Positions 13,501 through 28,500 of a DNA stretch of 64,000 bases are shown one piece after another. The number at the start of each line of letters is the position of its first letter. Positions within the stretch are counted from its first letter, which is position 1. The position numbers and the translations under genes were made by a program. Origin of the DNA: Owenia fusiformis (taxonomy: Eukaryota; Annelida; Polychaeta; Sabellida; Oweniidae); contig CAIIXF020000009.1 in the NCBI GenBank assembly GCA_903813345.2, forward strand, positions 24,714,740 through 24,778,739. Direction: 5' to 3'. Below the pieces are notes generated by a model. It made no database searches. It had not been told where the DNA came from and saw only the letters and a program-made list of their open reading frames with translations.

Positions 13501-16500
13501 AAAAGTTTTTCTATTATTCTTTTAAGAGGTAAGCTCCGATGACGACCAAGTAAAAATCCTGATCCAGAACCCTAAAGGCAAAAAATGTAGAAAAACTCAA
13601 AAACAGAATGAATGATAGTAACAAACCTTCCTGTAATCTCTGGTCTAACAATTCCCATCATCAAATAAAATAGTCAGTGTGATAGGCCCGTCTTTTCCAT
13701 CGCAAGGTCCTGTTACTGTACTAAACCTTGTCTCTTTTTCAGGATTATGAGCCTTTCATACCAGAAGTATATGTGCCACTGTCACGTGATGATGCTAGTT
13801 CAAAGCCAATCAAAATTCTTAGAGATACATGTGCCCCCAGACATTGTTCACAGAGTCTGTTTTTGTCCGAGGATACATTTACATGTAATCATATGTGGAT
13901 AGTAGGCATTGAACTGGCTCATTCTTCAGTTTCCCTCCACTGTGTTCATAAATAAACATGTGTTTGGACTAAAGATACTTCAATAACGAACCACCAGGGT
14001 AGGATGAAACCAAAACACATTTGGTGAAACATCGGAAGAATTAGTAAGAGCGGTGGAACAGCATGGAAATGGTGATCCTGCTCAGATGTTGAATCACCTC
14101 TGGGAAAGGTTGTTTTGATGAAGAATAAACATGTCTTTGAACAAAAGGTTGAGGATTGTCCTGAACAAATGGTGAGTGACTTTCGTAATTAAACATGATG
14201 CCCAAAAGCTTATAATCTCTGTTATCTTCCACAGACAAATCTCATCCATTGACCATCCTTTAAGGCAGAGGCCTTGAAGAGAGAATAAGCGAGGCATGAA
14301 TAATATATATATTATATAATAATTATAAAATATATAATTAAAATAATACATAAAAATACACGAAAATAATACTTATAAATCTCACGCTTGGATGGGTTTG
14401 GGGAAGATAAGATCCAGTCATATATTTCAGATCTGGGGATGTCCCGGTCGATCACGATTGCAGGGACATATCCGTCCCGCTCCCGAGAATATAAGTTAAA
14501 ATTTTCCGTGCAAATTGCAAAATAAATTACAAATTTGAATCAACATGCAAAGTCGTTGCTCGGGGTTGCGTCGGGTGCAAACTTAAACCCCCACCCTTAA
14601 GTTTTGCCTCGTCGCTATTTAAAAATTTTGACTCGTCGTTATTTCTTAATTTGCTTCAGAAAAACAGTTTGATATACCAGTAATCTGCATGATGTAAATG
14701 TTACTTTCTGCATTATACGTGTAGTTGTTTGTCTCGCTGACATTTTCGTTTCGCTTTTCATTTTTGCCTCATTGAAAGAAAAGATGCCTCATTGCACCCC
14801 CTGCGCAACCATGGCCATTGGCAAACACTTACGAAAATGACAGTCATCTAAATGATAAAGAATAATATAATTGATGAGGAACCATCCATCTCGCGATACG
14901 AGAAATACTGAAATATAGCGTCATAACTGATTCATTATTAAGGTTCCTTATACGAATATATATGTAACATTTACAAATAAAATTCCTAATTACAAATACA
15001 TATATGATGTAGTAAATGGACAAATAGATCCCAAAATCGGGTACATTTTATGTGTAAAAGGACTAGAAATATTTTGTAACTAACAATTTATTATTCGCTA
15101 ACTGTTATTTTGTTAAAGGAATGTACTTCTACGAATAATAACCTTGCGTATTATACGTGAATTAATGCAAAAATCAATGAAATATTTTTACATTAACGAA
15201 TAATAAAATAAATCGTTGCGAATATTAATGAGATGTAGCTCAAACTGATTGACTAAAGATAATTTAGTTAATTTATGAATAATTTCTGTTTTACAACAGT
15301 TTCAGTTTTCCCTTTGTATTGAAGGAATAGTATGAATAAGTTTAATATAATTGCATAATTTTATTAAAGGACAAAAAAAGTTAAAATATCTTCGTTTGAA
15401 AAGGTAGTGCTGATGGTACGTGTTATCCAAAACCCTTTAAGTATGCGATACACCACTGTTGTATGGTCGGTTTTGGATATTGGGTCCACCCTTAAGTAAA
15501 TATCTATATCTTCCCTTCTGCCCATGTGGTCCTTCGGGTAGATGTAGCTCTGGATAAACCCTATATCCATAACCTCCCAGTAGATTACCATTATATCATA
15601 CTTTTCCTGTTATAATACAAAAACAGACTATTATACTAGAAACAATATTGTTAACGACGCTCTCTATGCAACTTATCTAGTAGCATAATGCACCTCTAAT
15701 TCTATATCATTGTCAGCTTCCGCCACAGATTACTAGAATATATTTTTCACCAAACCCCTAACTACTGAATCCATATTTGTTGTTAGTATGTCGGCTTATG
15801 ACTAAATCAACTTCTAGAGAATTCATTCCTGGACAACTCATCCTTTGGACTTTGTTAGATTTTTAGTATTACTTTATTGATTTATGTTTTATTTTCGAAT
15901 GATTTCAAAATGTTCTTACTATGCTTTTATTCATTTTTAACTTGTTTAATTGGACAGATATTAATTGAATACATCCTTAAATTTATTTTATTTTTATCTG
16001 GAATCTGGATATTATCATATTCTAGACAATATTTTGTTACAGCTATATGTATCTAAATTGAATTTAAAGAATTAAAATCATTTTTTTATTTATCAGATAA
16101 TGTTATAAGGGAGGTTATTAATTAAAAGGAAAAGTGCCATCTTTTTAAGCTTTAATTAATTCACTCAAAAGTCAGTTAATTAAAAGATTTATTTAAAAGT
16201 CTTTGTGACCAAAATTAGAAAATGCTTACGCACAATAAAACAATACGCTGTCAATATATTGTCATTATTTCGTCGACGTTTTTCCTTTTTCATTTTAGAG
16301 CTAAATATCAGAACACAAGTTGAGAATTAGTTTAGCAAATCTCAAAATGTTAACTATCATACATTAATCTCAATGCTCAAATGTATATCAGTATGTTGTG
16401 TTATCTATCATAACATCTGGGTTATACCTTTCTCAAATATATGTCAGTATATTATTTATCCCTTTAGTTCATAATTTATCGTGACATCTAGATAATATCA

Positions 16501-19500
16501 TCACAGCTTGACAAACAAGTTTTGCTCATGCGTCTGTCATTTTAATTGTCACCAAACATGAATCCTAAAAATAACTTATTCAATCGTATTGTTTTAATCA
16601 AACCAAAATTATATTTTAGCATTTGTGAAACATTTTATTCTTACTTAAACAATACACATTAAAAATATGATAATAAAAATTCAGAAAACTACAATGAAAC
16701 GAACCTCTGACCATATATTCTGATTTAAAAGTATAAATCATCTGAACTATTTCTAAACACACTACATGCACATATGCATGTTAGTTGATAAAAAATACCT
16801 TACACTTAATGCTAATTATAAAATATTGTCAAAAAAGTCGCAATTAATCAACTAATAAATCAGTGATTTGTTGATTACATACTTGCTGTCTATAGTTCAG
16901 ATAATCTTAATGATTTTTTCACAACATTCTTTGAATTTTACTTACATTATTAAGTTCGTGTTCCAAAGTTATGCAGTGAAAAACACCATGGTCTTGCAGA
17001 AAGTCCATGATCACACATACCTTGCGTAATTAATTAATTAATTAGGCATGTATCTATTGAATAGATGTGACAAATAGCATACAATGTACATCCCAAAGCT
17101 AAGATGCATTGGTAGTTTGACAAAGTTTGACTGAATATATGAACCTTTACTTTGCTAAAAACCAAAGAAACCCATCCCTTACCAAATAATGCCAACGTCT
17201 AAGGTGTTACTGGAAATTAGAACCAAATCCATCCACTGATATTTAAGTTATCAACGATTATGTTTTTTTACGTAAAAAGATGCTATTTTGAAATTCTGAA
17301 GCCATCTTGAAAGTCTCTTCTCGGGCAAAGCTTCTTTTCACCTAGGCATCAGCATATAAAGGTTCCAATTCCGTCCACTTTAATTTAAGTTTAGTATCAA
17401 AGATTAGGTTTTCTATGAAAAAATGTCCACTTTGAAATTCTCCTGCCAAGTTGAACATCTCTTCTTGAGCCTAGCCCCTTTGTCTCAAGGCATCAGCATA
17501 TTAAATTTGAACCAATTAAATTTATTAGTATTTGAGTTATCAAAGATTACATTTTACGAAAAATGGCGGTAATTTTGAATTGAATGGTCATATTGAAAAC
17601 TTCTTCTCGAGCAGAGGTCCTACATCCATAAGACATAAGCCTATTAAATTTGAATCAAATTTCTCATCTGGTTTGACGTTATTTGACTTATTTGCCCAGA
17701 CACACGGATGACGGCTTTTCTATATCCCCCTCGAACATCGGTGGGATAAATATATCTATCATCTCAGTTCTTTACTTCAGATCTGATTATTAGTAAGTCC
17801 TGCGCAAAATCACGTCTCTAAAATATCATATTTTTAAGTCTATAGCCCTTTTCTAAGTCCTTATTTTAACACTTTTAATAAATTTTCCAGGATAATTAGC
17901 CCGACTTTTGAGCTCTTGTATAAATTTTATTGGCACTTCCCATTGCCTTAAATATTATATCCTTAATTCTCACAAAACGGCACAATTTTGCCCCCTATGG
18001 TACCCACTTTCTGATTATAGTCAAGAGCTACTATCATAATCTATTAAAGTCGATGTTTGTCCCATAAAGATCAAAGTATCAAGGAACTTGACGAATTCAA
18101 AATTATTTGGGTACACGGGACAATTTCCTACCTGTTTGACTATTTTCCATTCTGTGATGTGCTATTCTTCATTCTTAAATAATAATGTCCTATTCCCATA
18201 ATAAGTACTTTATAAAGTTTTTAACTAAGTCCTTTACTTTGAGTAGATAGAACGAAGTTCTTACAAAAAAATGTTTGAGCTACGCTTATTTATTCACCCA
18301 GGCAGTAGCACGGAAATATTCTTCAGAGGTATCACGCTAACCAAATGTATTGATAACAACTCGATCCAAAGATCCAAGATGTCCTTGAACTTGGTCTCAA
18401 AATTCAGCAAGAATATATGCCATATGAATCAATGTGCAACTACTTAGCATCAAAATGATGATCCAAGTTCTTTACAAAAATAATTCGATGGTCAAAATTG
18501 AATTCCCAGTCGAAGTGAGAATGTGATATATTTTTTAACTCGGATTCAGTGAGTAATATCGCTACACGTATTTATGCATGTTGAATACAGGGTAACTCAT
18601 GAGTAACGAGAAAAATGGTTAAGGACGAGAACACCATGGTTAAGGACATCCGAAGCATATTATTCAATACAAATCGGAACTTGCTAAGCATTATAACTTT
18701 TAAGAATTCAAAAATGAATATTGATGTACCTGTATCAGTGTCATTGAAACAACATCTCTTGGTTCATATGGTCCTTACATTATTTTTGAAAATTTAAACA
18801 CCATCTCGCCATTGGAATGAGATATCACAAGCATATCCAAGACACGATTAATCGCGTTTGGGTGTGTGTTTGTTACGATTATAATGATTCAATTGTTCGA
18901 ACTTCGATGAAAATGGAGCAGATACTAGTATATGACTTTGTAATTCTGATCAGTCCCATATGAGAGATCCTAATAATTTATCATATGGAATGATATGTAA
19001 CTCAATTCTTGTAGAGTATTGCTCACCCTATAGGTTGTGCGCAGAGTTAGTAGCAAGTAGTGCGATAATCGGACGCTAGCGCGTAGTCTATACATGAAAC
19101 TTTAACTGGCAACACCTTTTGTTGTTGGTAAGTGCACTTCCAATAATTTTTTGACATGCCGTTTTGAATTCATGTTGCTGGTACTAAAACTAGAATAAAA
19201 ACAGAATATTATTTTGAAATTATAAAGGTCGTCAAATAATTCGGGTGACTTAATTTTAATTTTTATTGTAAGCTTTGTAATCTGAAAAATAAACGATCAT
19301 TTCCTTAAATTGTACATGGGGCTTTTTACGATAATTGATATACTCAAATTTTGTTAGAGACTGCGACATGTATTATTATTATTAATATTAATGACATTTT
19401 ATATATACCATTTTGTTGCAAACACGAAGGGTAAAGAGGTATTGTTTGAAAAATGTGCTTACCTCTTTCTTCAAACATTTTGAATTTTTGGACAAATTTT

Positions 19501-22500
19501 TGGATGAATTTTTGGACAAAATTTCTTTTTGGGTTCATATAAACCCGGAGTATATAACATATGCGCTGATATTTTCTAACATGTTAATAAGAAATGTATA
19601 CAACCAGCTCCTAAAAGAGTACATATTCTTTGACAGCTTAACTTAAATTTACAACGGAAATAACAAAATTGTGTCTGATATTGTCGTTGTTTGTCATTTA
19701 AACGGTATTAGTTAAGGGCATTTTTCTGACGCAGCTTTAAAAAATGATGCATCAACAATGTTAATAAGACCAGTCTGTTGGAGGATACACATGTTTGACA
19801 AATCGTATTCATAGTTAAAATATTTCATTCCATGGGTAACATATACAATAACATCGCCTTTATGGGAGCTGATCGTATAAATCTCATTTACTTGTTAGAA
19901 AATATCAAGGCAATCGATTCACTGTATATGCTTTAATCCGAGTTCATATTAGCCGTAAAAACCCAAAACTTTATTTTTGTTAAAACGTCCATCATTTAAG
20001 CTTTTTTAAGAAAAAGTAAACAATATGATCAATATATACCATTTGGACATGATTACCAGTTATGTTGTTATGCACACATGCCAGCATACATGTCAAAGTC
20101 TTTGATAGAATAACAGAATGTGATTATATCAATTATCGTAAACAGATCAATAAACCGAAGCATTTCTTTCGTGATCAAAGTCAAATCTATAGTTCTTTAT
20201 AGAAGAAATAAAATTGATTATAGTGTAAATTTTGTTTGTACTTCAAGTTCTCGAAAAGCTGGTGAAAATGTCACGACCAATTCTTATATGCATAGTTTTG
20301 GTAGTATTGACCGCTGGTGCATTTGGACATGACGTATCTATCCGGGGACGCTTCACCTGTGGCGGGGCGGCGGTAAAGAACGCTCTTGTACGTTTGCTTG
20401 ATCAAGACTACCTGGTGGATGACATCTTAGCTGATGGATGGACGGACGAGAATGGAGAATTTGAATTATCTGGAGACGGAGTTGATGGTTGGAACGGAAA
20501 CCCCGATGTGTTTATCAAACTGGAATACAACTATTTGAGTAAGTGTAAATGTATTTTATTTTGCTAGTTTTGTGATACTCCCAAGATCTGCTTGATGTGA
20601 ATTAACAAAATATACAGTTACGAAAGTTGTGCCAGGAAAAAACAGTTTTTTTTATTTTTTCGGAGATAAAGACCTTACAAACGGAAACAATTCAAACATT
20701 TTTAAATATTCATAAAAAATGAGGAACGATCAATATGATTTATCTTAAATCAAGGCAGCGCACATGGGAGGCAGTTTGGCAATCAATCAAACAAACAAAC
20801 AAACAGATGGTATTTCACACTATTTCAATATATATTAATACATAATATAACTTATCAGAACATTTGAGCGATGGATTCTGATAAATATATTCCTGAGAAA
20901 TGAAAATGTTTATTATTACAACATCGTTTTGTTCATTTGTTCTGACCAGACAGTGAAAAAAAATATTTTAAAAATCTCTATTTATAAAAATGTGAGACCA
21001 AAATAGAGAGAAAATAATTGAAAAAATAAAAATAGGGCTTAATGAAAACGTTTCTATTTATCTCAGCAAATGATATTCTATCTTGAATTTGAAAGAAAAA
21101 TATGACGAGTAATACTGGTTAATTGTTTGTTTTATTTGTGCATAAAACACTCCAAATATCAGAAGAAAAAACATTTATAACATCTTGTTGTAAAGATAAG
21201 CTATATCGATTATAATTCCGAAAGTTGAAATTCAAAATTCAAATATATGAACAAACTAAATATTATAATAAATAATATTATTATACATAAATATAGATTA
21301 TTCTAATATGATACGTGACGTTACGATAACTAGAAAAATTTACTTTTCTATATAATAATCGAATAGATTTTATTAAAATTTGAGACCAAAATAGAAAAAA
21401 ATAAGATAATCATTTTGAATTTGAAAGAAAAAAGGCGAGCGATAAAATAAAAAAAATATATACACAACATCTTCTTGTAAAGATTATAACCAAAAATTTA
21501 AAATTTAAAATGGAAATAAAGATATATAATATAATTATATATTTGCATTAATAATGTAACGATAAATGTTTTAATTTGTTTGTTAGAATCGAACTGGTAA
21601 CGTTTGAGAAAGGTTAAATAATTAAAAGCGAATCAACCTTTTGGAGTTGTTTATTACGATTTACTATTTGACATTTGCAAACGAATCATAAAATTACATC
21701 ACACAGATAAGTAAAATACCTAGTTTAAAGAAAAATAGATTTTGAGAAGCACTGGCAACAACATCTCAAAAAGTTATATTTGACAACTTGCCAAACTATT
21801 TAAAAAAATGTTATCATGCATTGACCATGTCAAAATATTTGGTGATTTTTCATAAAATATCACACCATGCCATATTTGGGATTTGAAGCTGGGAGAGGTT
21901 TTATGAACCATCGCCTTATTTTTGCTATGGTTTCAACGTAAGGAGACGATATAGGGATGCGTTTCCAACAAAATCTAGTTGATTTTTGGAACTATGTAAT
22001 ACGCTTCCCAAAAGAATTGTTAGGTTTATAAGTTTTTATATTTCTTCCTATAGCGACAGTACTATAAAAGTTAGTCTTAGCACAAAAATATTGAGTCGAG
22101 AAATCATGTCTACTAACTAGATATTAATTTAAAGAACCAAACTGATATTGCAGACGTATGTTTCGAAAATGGTTGTTTAAAGTCTGCCATAGCAGGGTTG
22201 AACACCGGTTCAACTTACTTTGAAATTATTTGTCGTAGATTGAGTGAAGCTATATTTAAGAATTTTTTCAATGAACAAATCAATGTGTTCCGTACGATCT
22301 AAAATTATTAGAAAATATTATAACTCTTTAAGATTATATTTCTCAAAAAATGAATCTATCTTTATTACGCTTACAAATGCATATACATATATGTCCGAGG
22401 CGAGTATATGAGAATCCAAAAATGAATCGAGCAAAAAGTGAAACATGATTTTGATTTATGTTTATGTGCATATGTACGTTCATGTGAACTTTATTGCGCC

Positions 22501-25500
22501 TTTAAATAATAATAAAAATTTAATAAGTGGTATGGTTTGATTGAAAAATGAAAATTATTTATAAATTATGAATACTTATGAATGAGCCTCCTTCAACAGT
22601 TGAAATATGGCTACCGGGTAGACGATACCACCGCAAACGGACCTGTCGATAATAACGATACTAAATAAGCCCTGAATATTATATATAATATCTACAAATA
22701 TACATAGTTTGTAGAATTACAATTAAGGTAGCCTATAATATTCAATTACTGCATATTGATATTTTTCTATTCACAGACAAAATGGTCGTAAAAGACAGAA
22801 CACTCCGCGTAAGATATGAGACGTCCGAAATCACGAATAATTTTAGTGGCAAAAGCGATATAGGAACAATAAATGTCAACAATGAACACTGCAGAGTATA
22901 TCAACTGTTCCGAGAAGCGATCCTTGACTATACCCTGAGGTCTGAGAACGACAACCTGCCATATGATTACCTCACTGTACACACAGATGCCCTTCTGTCT
23001 TTGGTATCGGGAACTCGTAAACCCTGGTCCAACATCGATACAATCAGGGTACCGGGTGGATATCCATTGAATGCCACCACGGCAAGGCATGAGCTGGCAC
23101 ATACATTGAGACATGCAATGGACGGTGGCCGGCTACACTGGTGGGCAGATATTTCAAGGTACACTGTAGCTATAACTATGATACGACAAGGTGCAAGGCA
23201 GAAAAAAGTATTTTAGTTTGACTTAGCCCATCTTTGTTTAATCAAAACCTGTTCTCTGGTTGTGTAGTTTTCCTCCTATTTGATCCAAAAACTATTAATT
23301 AAGTATAGTTTACCCGTCAAAAGATCAAATGCTATTGAATCTATGGGCCCATTTATCTATGTTAATGCCTGCTGCGTCTTTTAATTGAATGTGGTCTGCA
23401 CGATCATACTATGTCTGGGTTTTAAACGTAATTCTAATACTGAATGATATAAAAGTTAGACGCTTTGATATCATCTTATCTTTTATTTGTGTCGAACCTT
23501 GGGCATCAGTTTAATCTGATAATGTAGATCACATCACTAAATAACTTTAATACGTATTTGTTATGCTCTAGATAAGAACTTAATAATGGGCGGCCCTTTT
23601 ATAAATTCCTTCAGACAAAAAGAACCGTCAAACATATGAAATCGTGTTGCAATTCAATTAAAGTTACACTACAAAAACAGTGATATGTGCAAAGTAATAT
23701 TATTCTCGTAATTAATTTGAAAGGGAAAAACTTCTTAAAATGTGTGGCAAAATCTTGATTGACGTAATAGTTCCGAAATAAAGTCGATTTTCTCTTTTAA
23801 TAATCACAATCTTCCTCGAGGTTAACGTACACAACTCCGAGCAGCTGTATACCTTTGACAAATCAATAATTAACGGATCTATTTTGATACATTGTCATAT
23901 TACTAGATCCGAATGAATATAGTCACACTGCCATCGCAAGCCAACATTTTGAAATTGAACCTAAAATATGCTATGGGAAATTCGAGGGTCAAAGAATCTC
24001 TAGAATAGCTAGTAAGGATAAAAACGTAACCACAACAATCAAACCATAGATCTATGGACCATCAGTCTGATCCGCAAAAAATTCAATTAGAGATATTTTG
24101 CGGTCATAGCCCAATAGACACAATTAAAGGACCAGACATGACCAGACATGTTCACACAGATTTGATAGGTATGTTCCATTTTTACTAAAATGTACACTTT
24201 ACTTTTAGTTACAGCTATGTTCAACCACACCATTGCAACATGAGGTCAAACCCAGGATTTGCTTTCAATGAAGGATGGGCAATATATTGGTCTGGAAATT
24301 GCAAATGCTCTGAGGGATCCGATATGAACGTCGAAGGCCATGTGGCTGCAAGATTGTGCGAACTGGCAAGATGCAAAAGCGACAGCCAAATGTGGGACAT
24401 CCTAGAGTCCAACCCAGGCACAATTCACTCGTATGCGGAATTTGAGGAGAAGCTCTTCAGCAAATACCAACCGGCTTGTTAAAAGTGAATACCATTGGAA
24501 CTGCGAACTGGATTTTACTTGGACATGTTTTAGTCATAATATAATATGTGCTTGTACAAGAAATATATTTTAAAATGCTAGACAATTCACGACTCGAGCT
24601 TTGCTTCTACTACATTTTTGAAAAGAGTGACGCATAAAGACGAATCAAAATTTGTAACGACGCACTTTCCTCAAAAGATCAAATGCTTGACCTCACGCAA
24701 TTGTATTTTGCTTAATTTTATTATAATTTGGTGCCATAATATTATAATTTTCATTTTAGTTACACACGTGACTGGGTTTTAAATACAACATTATATATGT
24801 AGGACTACGGAATGTCAGTACAAATGCACTCACCTTCTGTTCATGCTTTGTACGACATTCTGTCCAACTCCAATTTCACCATATGTAATGCCCTTATCAT
24901 CATTTGTTCTTTAAATATGGCATTACCATTTTGACTATATGGCCATTATTTGCATCATGATGACGAATCGACAATGTTAAACAGCTGTTTCTTCAAAATA
25001 AAATCAACGCTTTGCTAAACTACTTGTATTACTTTTTTATAATCAATTTTCTTAAGTGTTTAATTTATGATTTTTATAATACATACGTAGGTATATCCAT
25101 AAACTATCATAAAATGTCTCTAAAATCTTTATTTTATAATATTTTCTCGAGAAATTCTTAACAATTGTGTTATATGTTGTATTTTCAGGCTAAAAGGGTA
25201 CCACCGATACATTATGGTTAACTAATGGTTGCTATGTCAGCACGAACACATGGTACCCAGGAGAGACCAAAATTAATTAATAAAAGCTGGATACGAATGT
25301 TTTTATTTATGTTTTGTAGCTGTTTCTCATTGTTTCCAAGTACAACTGATTTTATGAAGACAACTTCTATCGGCTATCCAAACTCAGTAAGGCTTAAATT
25401 ACAATGTCATGCCCAAATTAGATATAGAGTGCAATTGTTTATGTGACAATTTTGCCTGGGTAAACCATTCTTTTGCGTTCTAAAAGGAATATTCCTTGCC

Positions 25501-28500
25501 AGACCCTTTCTCTCTTGATATGGTAGCTATAATCATATATATAGTTTCCATATTTAGCAAAACATGGGAAAATGTTTTAATATGGTCAATATTGATCATT
25601 TAAAAATCTAGTGCTATTTCAATGAGCTGCCATCTTTTAAGATTTCTTGCAGGAAGTGATGTCATCAACTCTCAACTTCTATAACCTTGCCCATAGCAGT
25701 ATAGGAAAGTAGCACAAAATCACTTCTAGACAAGTGATCATTACTTTCTGTGTAAAAATATTTTCAGGGCTTGTCAACTTAGAATAAAAGAAGAGATTTT
25801 CAGAAGGATTAAATGAGATACAAAGTTGAAAAAGAATATTTAGCTTGTTTTGCAATTCTTAATAGCTCCTCACCTAATGCTATATGCAAAGTTGAGAGTC
25901 GATGACATCACTTCCTGTGTGAAATTTTAAAAGATGGCAGCTTACTGGAATTGAGCATCACATTTCTAAGTGATCAAATTTGACCATATCAAAACATTTT
26001 TGCGTGTTTTGCTAAACATGGCAAGCATATATATGGTTATAGCTACCATATGAGGAGAGAGATGGTTTGGCAAGGAATATTGCCGGGAGCTTAGTTCTAC
26101 TAAATATAATGCGTCATACAATAAGTAAATTTCTTTACAGACTGCCCATGGTTTCAGTTTCTGCATACCATCAACGGTCTTTCTTATGCTATTATAGATC
26201 TTGACCATGATTTTTTTCTCATTTTCACAGATGATTGATCAAAAGAATTTCTGTCGGCCATTTTGAGAAGTTGATGTGCCTGATTCGTCACATAGATATT
26301 GCACTTAATTAAATCATGACATCACCGTGCAATCTTACCGACGCATTACCTGAACTACTGAATCATTGCTGAACTTGATAAAGGTTGACTTCATTATGTG
26401 TAACTCTTAATTGATCATACATTGTGGATAAACAACTGCATAGGGTTCGGATAAAAACTTCAACATCAATAGCGGGTTTGCTAAATAGCTTTCTAATCTT
26501 GTTGAAGTTTCGTTTCTAATGAGATATTAGGAGATCTGGATTTTTGATCTTTAAGGATCAACACTTCTATTTGATGGCATATTTAAATTCTGTGTGTAAT
26601 TTTCTAATCAACAACTTTGATTTGCACAGTCATTTACCTTTATTCAATTTCCAAGATGTTCAAGTTTTCTGAAGCTAAATCCCCATTGACACAATGTTAA
26701 AAAATCTGTAAACGTTCATCTACTCTTTAAATGATCACAATTTTAATGTTAAATCACAGTCCAAATGTCCACAAGATCATTTACTACATTCCAATGGTGT
26801 TTTACATCAACAAATTGAGGACTCCCCCAAGATAAATTTATAATGTAAAGATTGGTACCCTAATTAAACATATAAAAGAATAATACATAGTTCATACCTG
26901 CATAAAATCTCTGATTTAATTTTATCAAAAATAAAAATTTAGAGACATTTTATGAGATTTTTGATATAATATTAATACCCTCGTATTTTGTAATATATCT
27001 GGAGCATCAGCATTGCCTAAGTCCAATAGTCCGATAAACATCCGATGCTTGCATTCAAATTAATAGACGCGTATAATAACGGGTATCATAAAACCGCTTA
27101 TGTTATTGCTAGGTAGGTGTAGTTTCGTTTGGTCACATGTGAATGTTTTTTCAATTTACTCACCCGGAAATACACTGAATACTGTTCCCAGTACATCGGG
27201 GATCGAAACCCTGTAAATGTATTTTTACACAACACAGGGTTGTTCTGTATTAGGTTCTTATTTCCAAGTGATTAAATGACAGTACTTTTTGAACCGCATG
27301 TGTCTTTATATAGTGGAAAACGAATTAGGTAAAATAAAGATTCTTTTATTGGCATACTCTCGGAAAAGCTCTATAGGCATAATCATCAAAATTTTAGATT
27401 TTGAAGTGTAAAAGTTAATGAGTATAACTATTTTGGATTTGTTTTAAAAAGCTCTGGGAGTTTGAAACATGCAATCTCAGAATCAAGCAAGAAGGCACTG
27501 AAAGTTATTTTTATGATTAAACAAAATTTTAAGTTTTCAACTTTCAATGTAGAAAAAATTGACGTGTAAGAGAAAACAGTTCCTGAAAAAATGCAAAATC
27601 GTGCAAATTAATCCATTTAGCTATAGATTCCCTAATACGAGTACATTCGATAAAATATTGGTTGAACTATGTGCAGATAGCTTAATCAATATATAATTTC
27701 GTGATGAAAATACATATGGAATAACATGTTAAAAAAGTACGTTTAGAATAAAAAGACTCCTAAAACAATGGTCCCCACATAGCTATAAGGACGTGACGTC
27801 TTTATAACAGAATGGAATGGACATCCGTCAGAGTAAGTTTTTATTTTCATCACATTGACCAAGAAGGAGGTCGATTTGTATCCAATATTGTATCCGTATG
27901 TTAATAAAAGCATCCGGTTGTTGAAAAGCTAGACAGCCACGGCAGCTCAAATAAGCGGGTGAAACTTCAGCGAGCAGGATGAGAATAGACTTACTACACA
28001 ACGCAACCAAGACGTTATGAAATTAATCAAATAACGCCCTGGGTGAGGAATTCTCACTCGATTATTGGGGGCCCAGGGTAGAAGCTACTAAACTTGAAAT
28101 GCAAAGAAAATGGTAGAGCCATCCGAGAGTATAGAAATCTTGGAAGTTGTATCAAAAATGATTAGAAATTGGAAAGATACTTAAGATTTAGGTGTGAACA
28201 ATTATTATCTATTTTTATAATGGCCAGGATTATAAATTAATTAATTTGTGTAACGTAATTTTAACAAGGTTAAGAGATTGATTTTGGGCGTAAGAACAAC
28301 AACATCTTTCATCTGGGTTTCTACATCTCGAATATAGTCATAGTTTTCTCCTGTAAAGCATTGCGAAATATTGTGTTTGGTGGATTATAGCTTCGGCTTT
28401 GTGGATGGATGTTAACCATTTGATACGCTTATGGACCTCAAGGCTGTATTTTGTCTGTCCCACATCATTTGAGACTGAATGCTCTATCTTGTATGACTAC

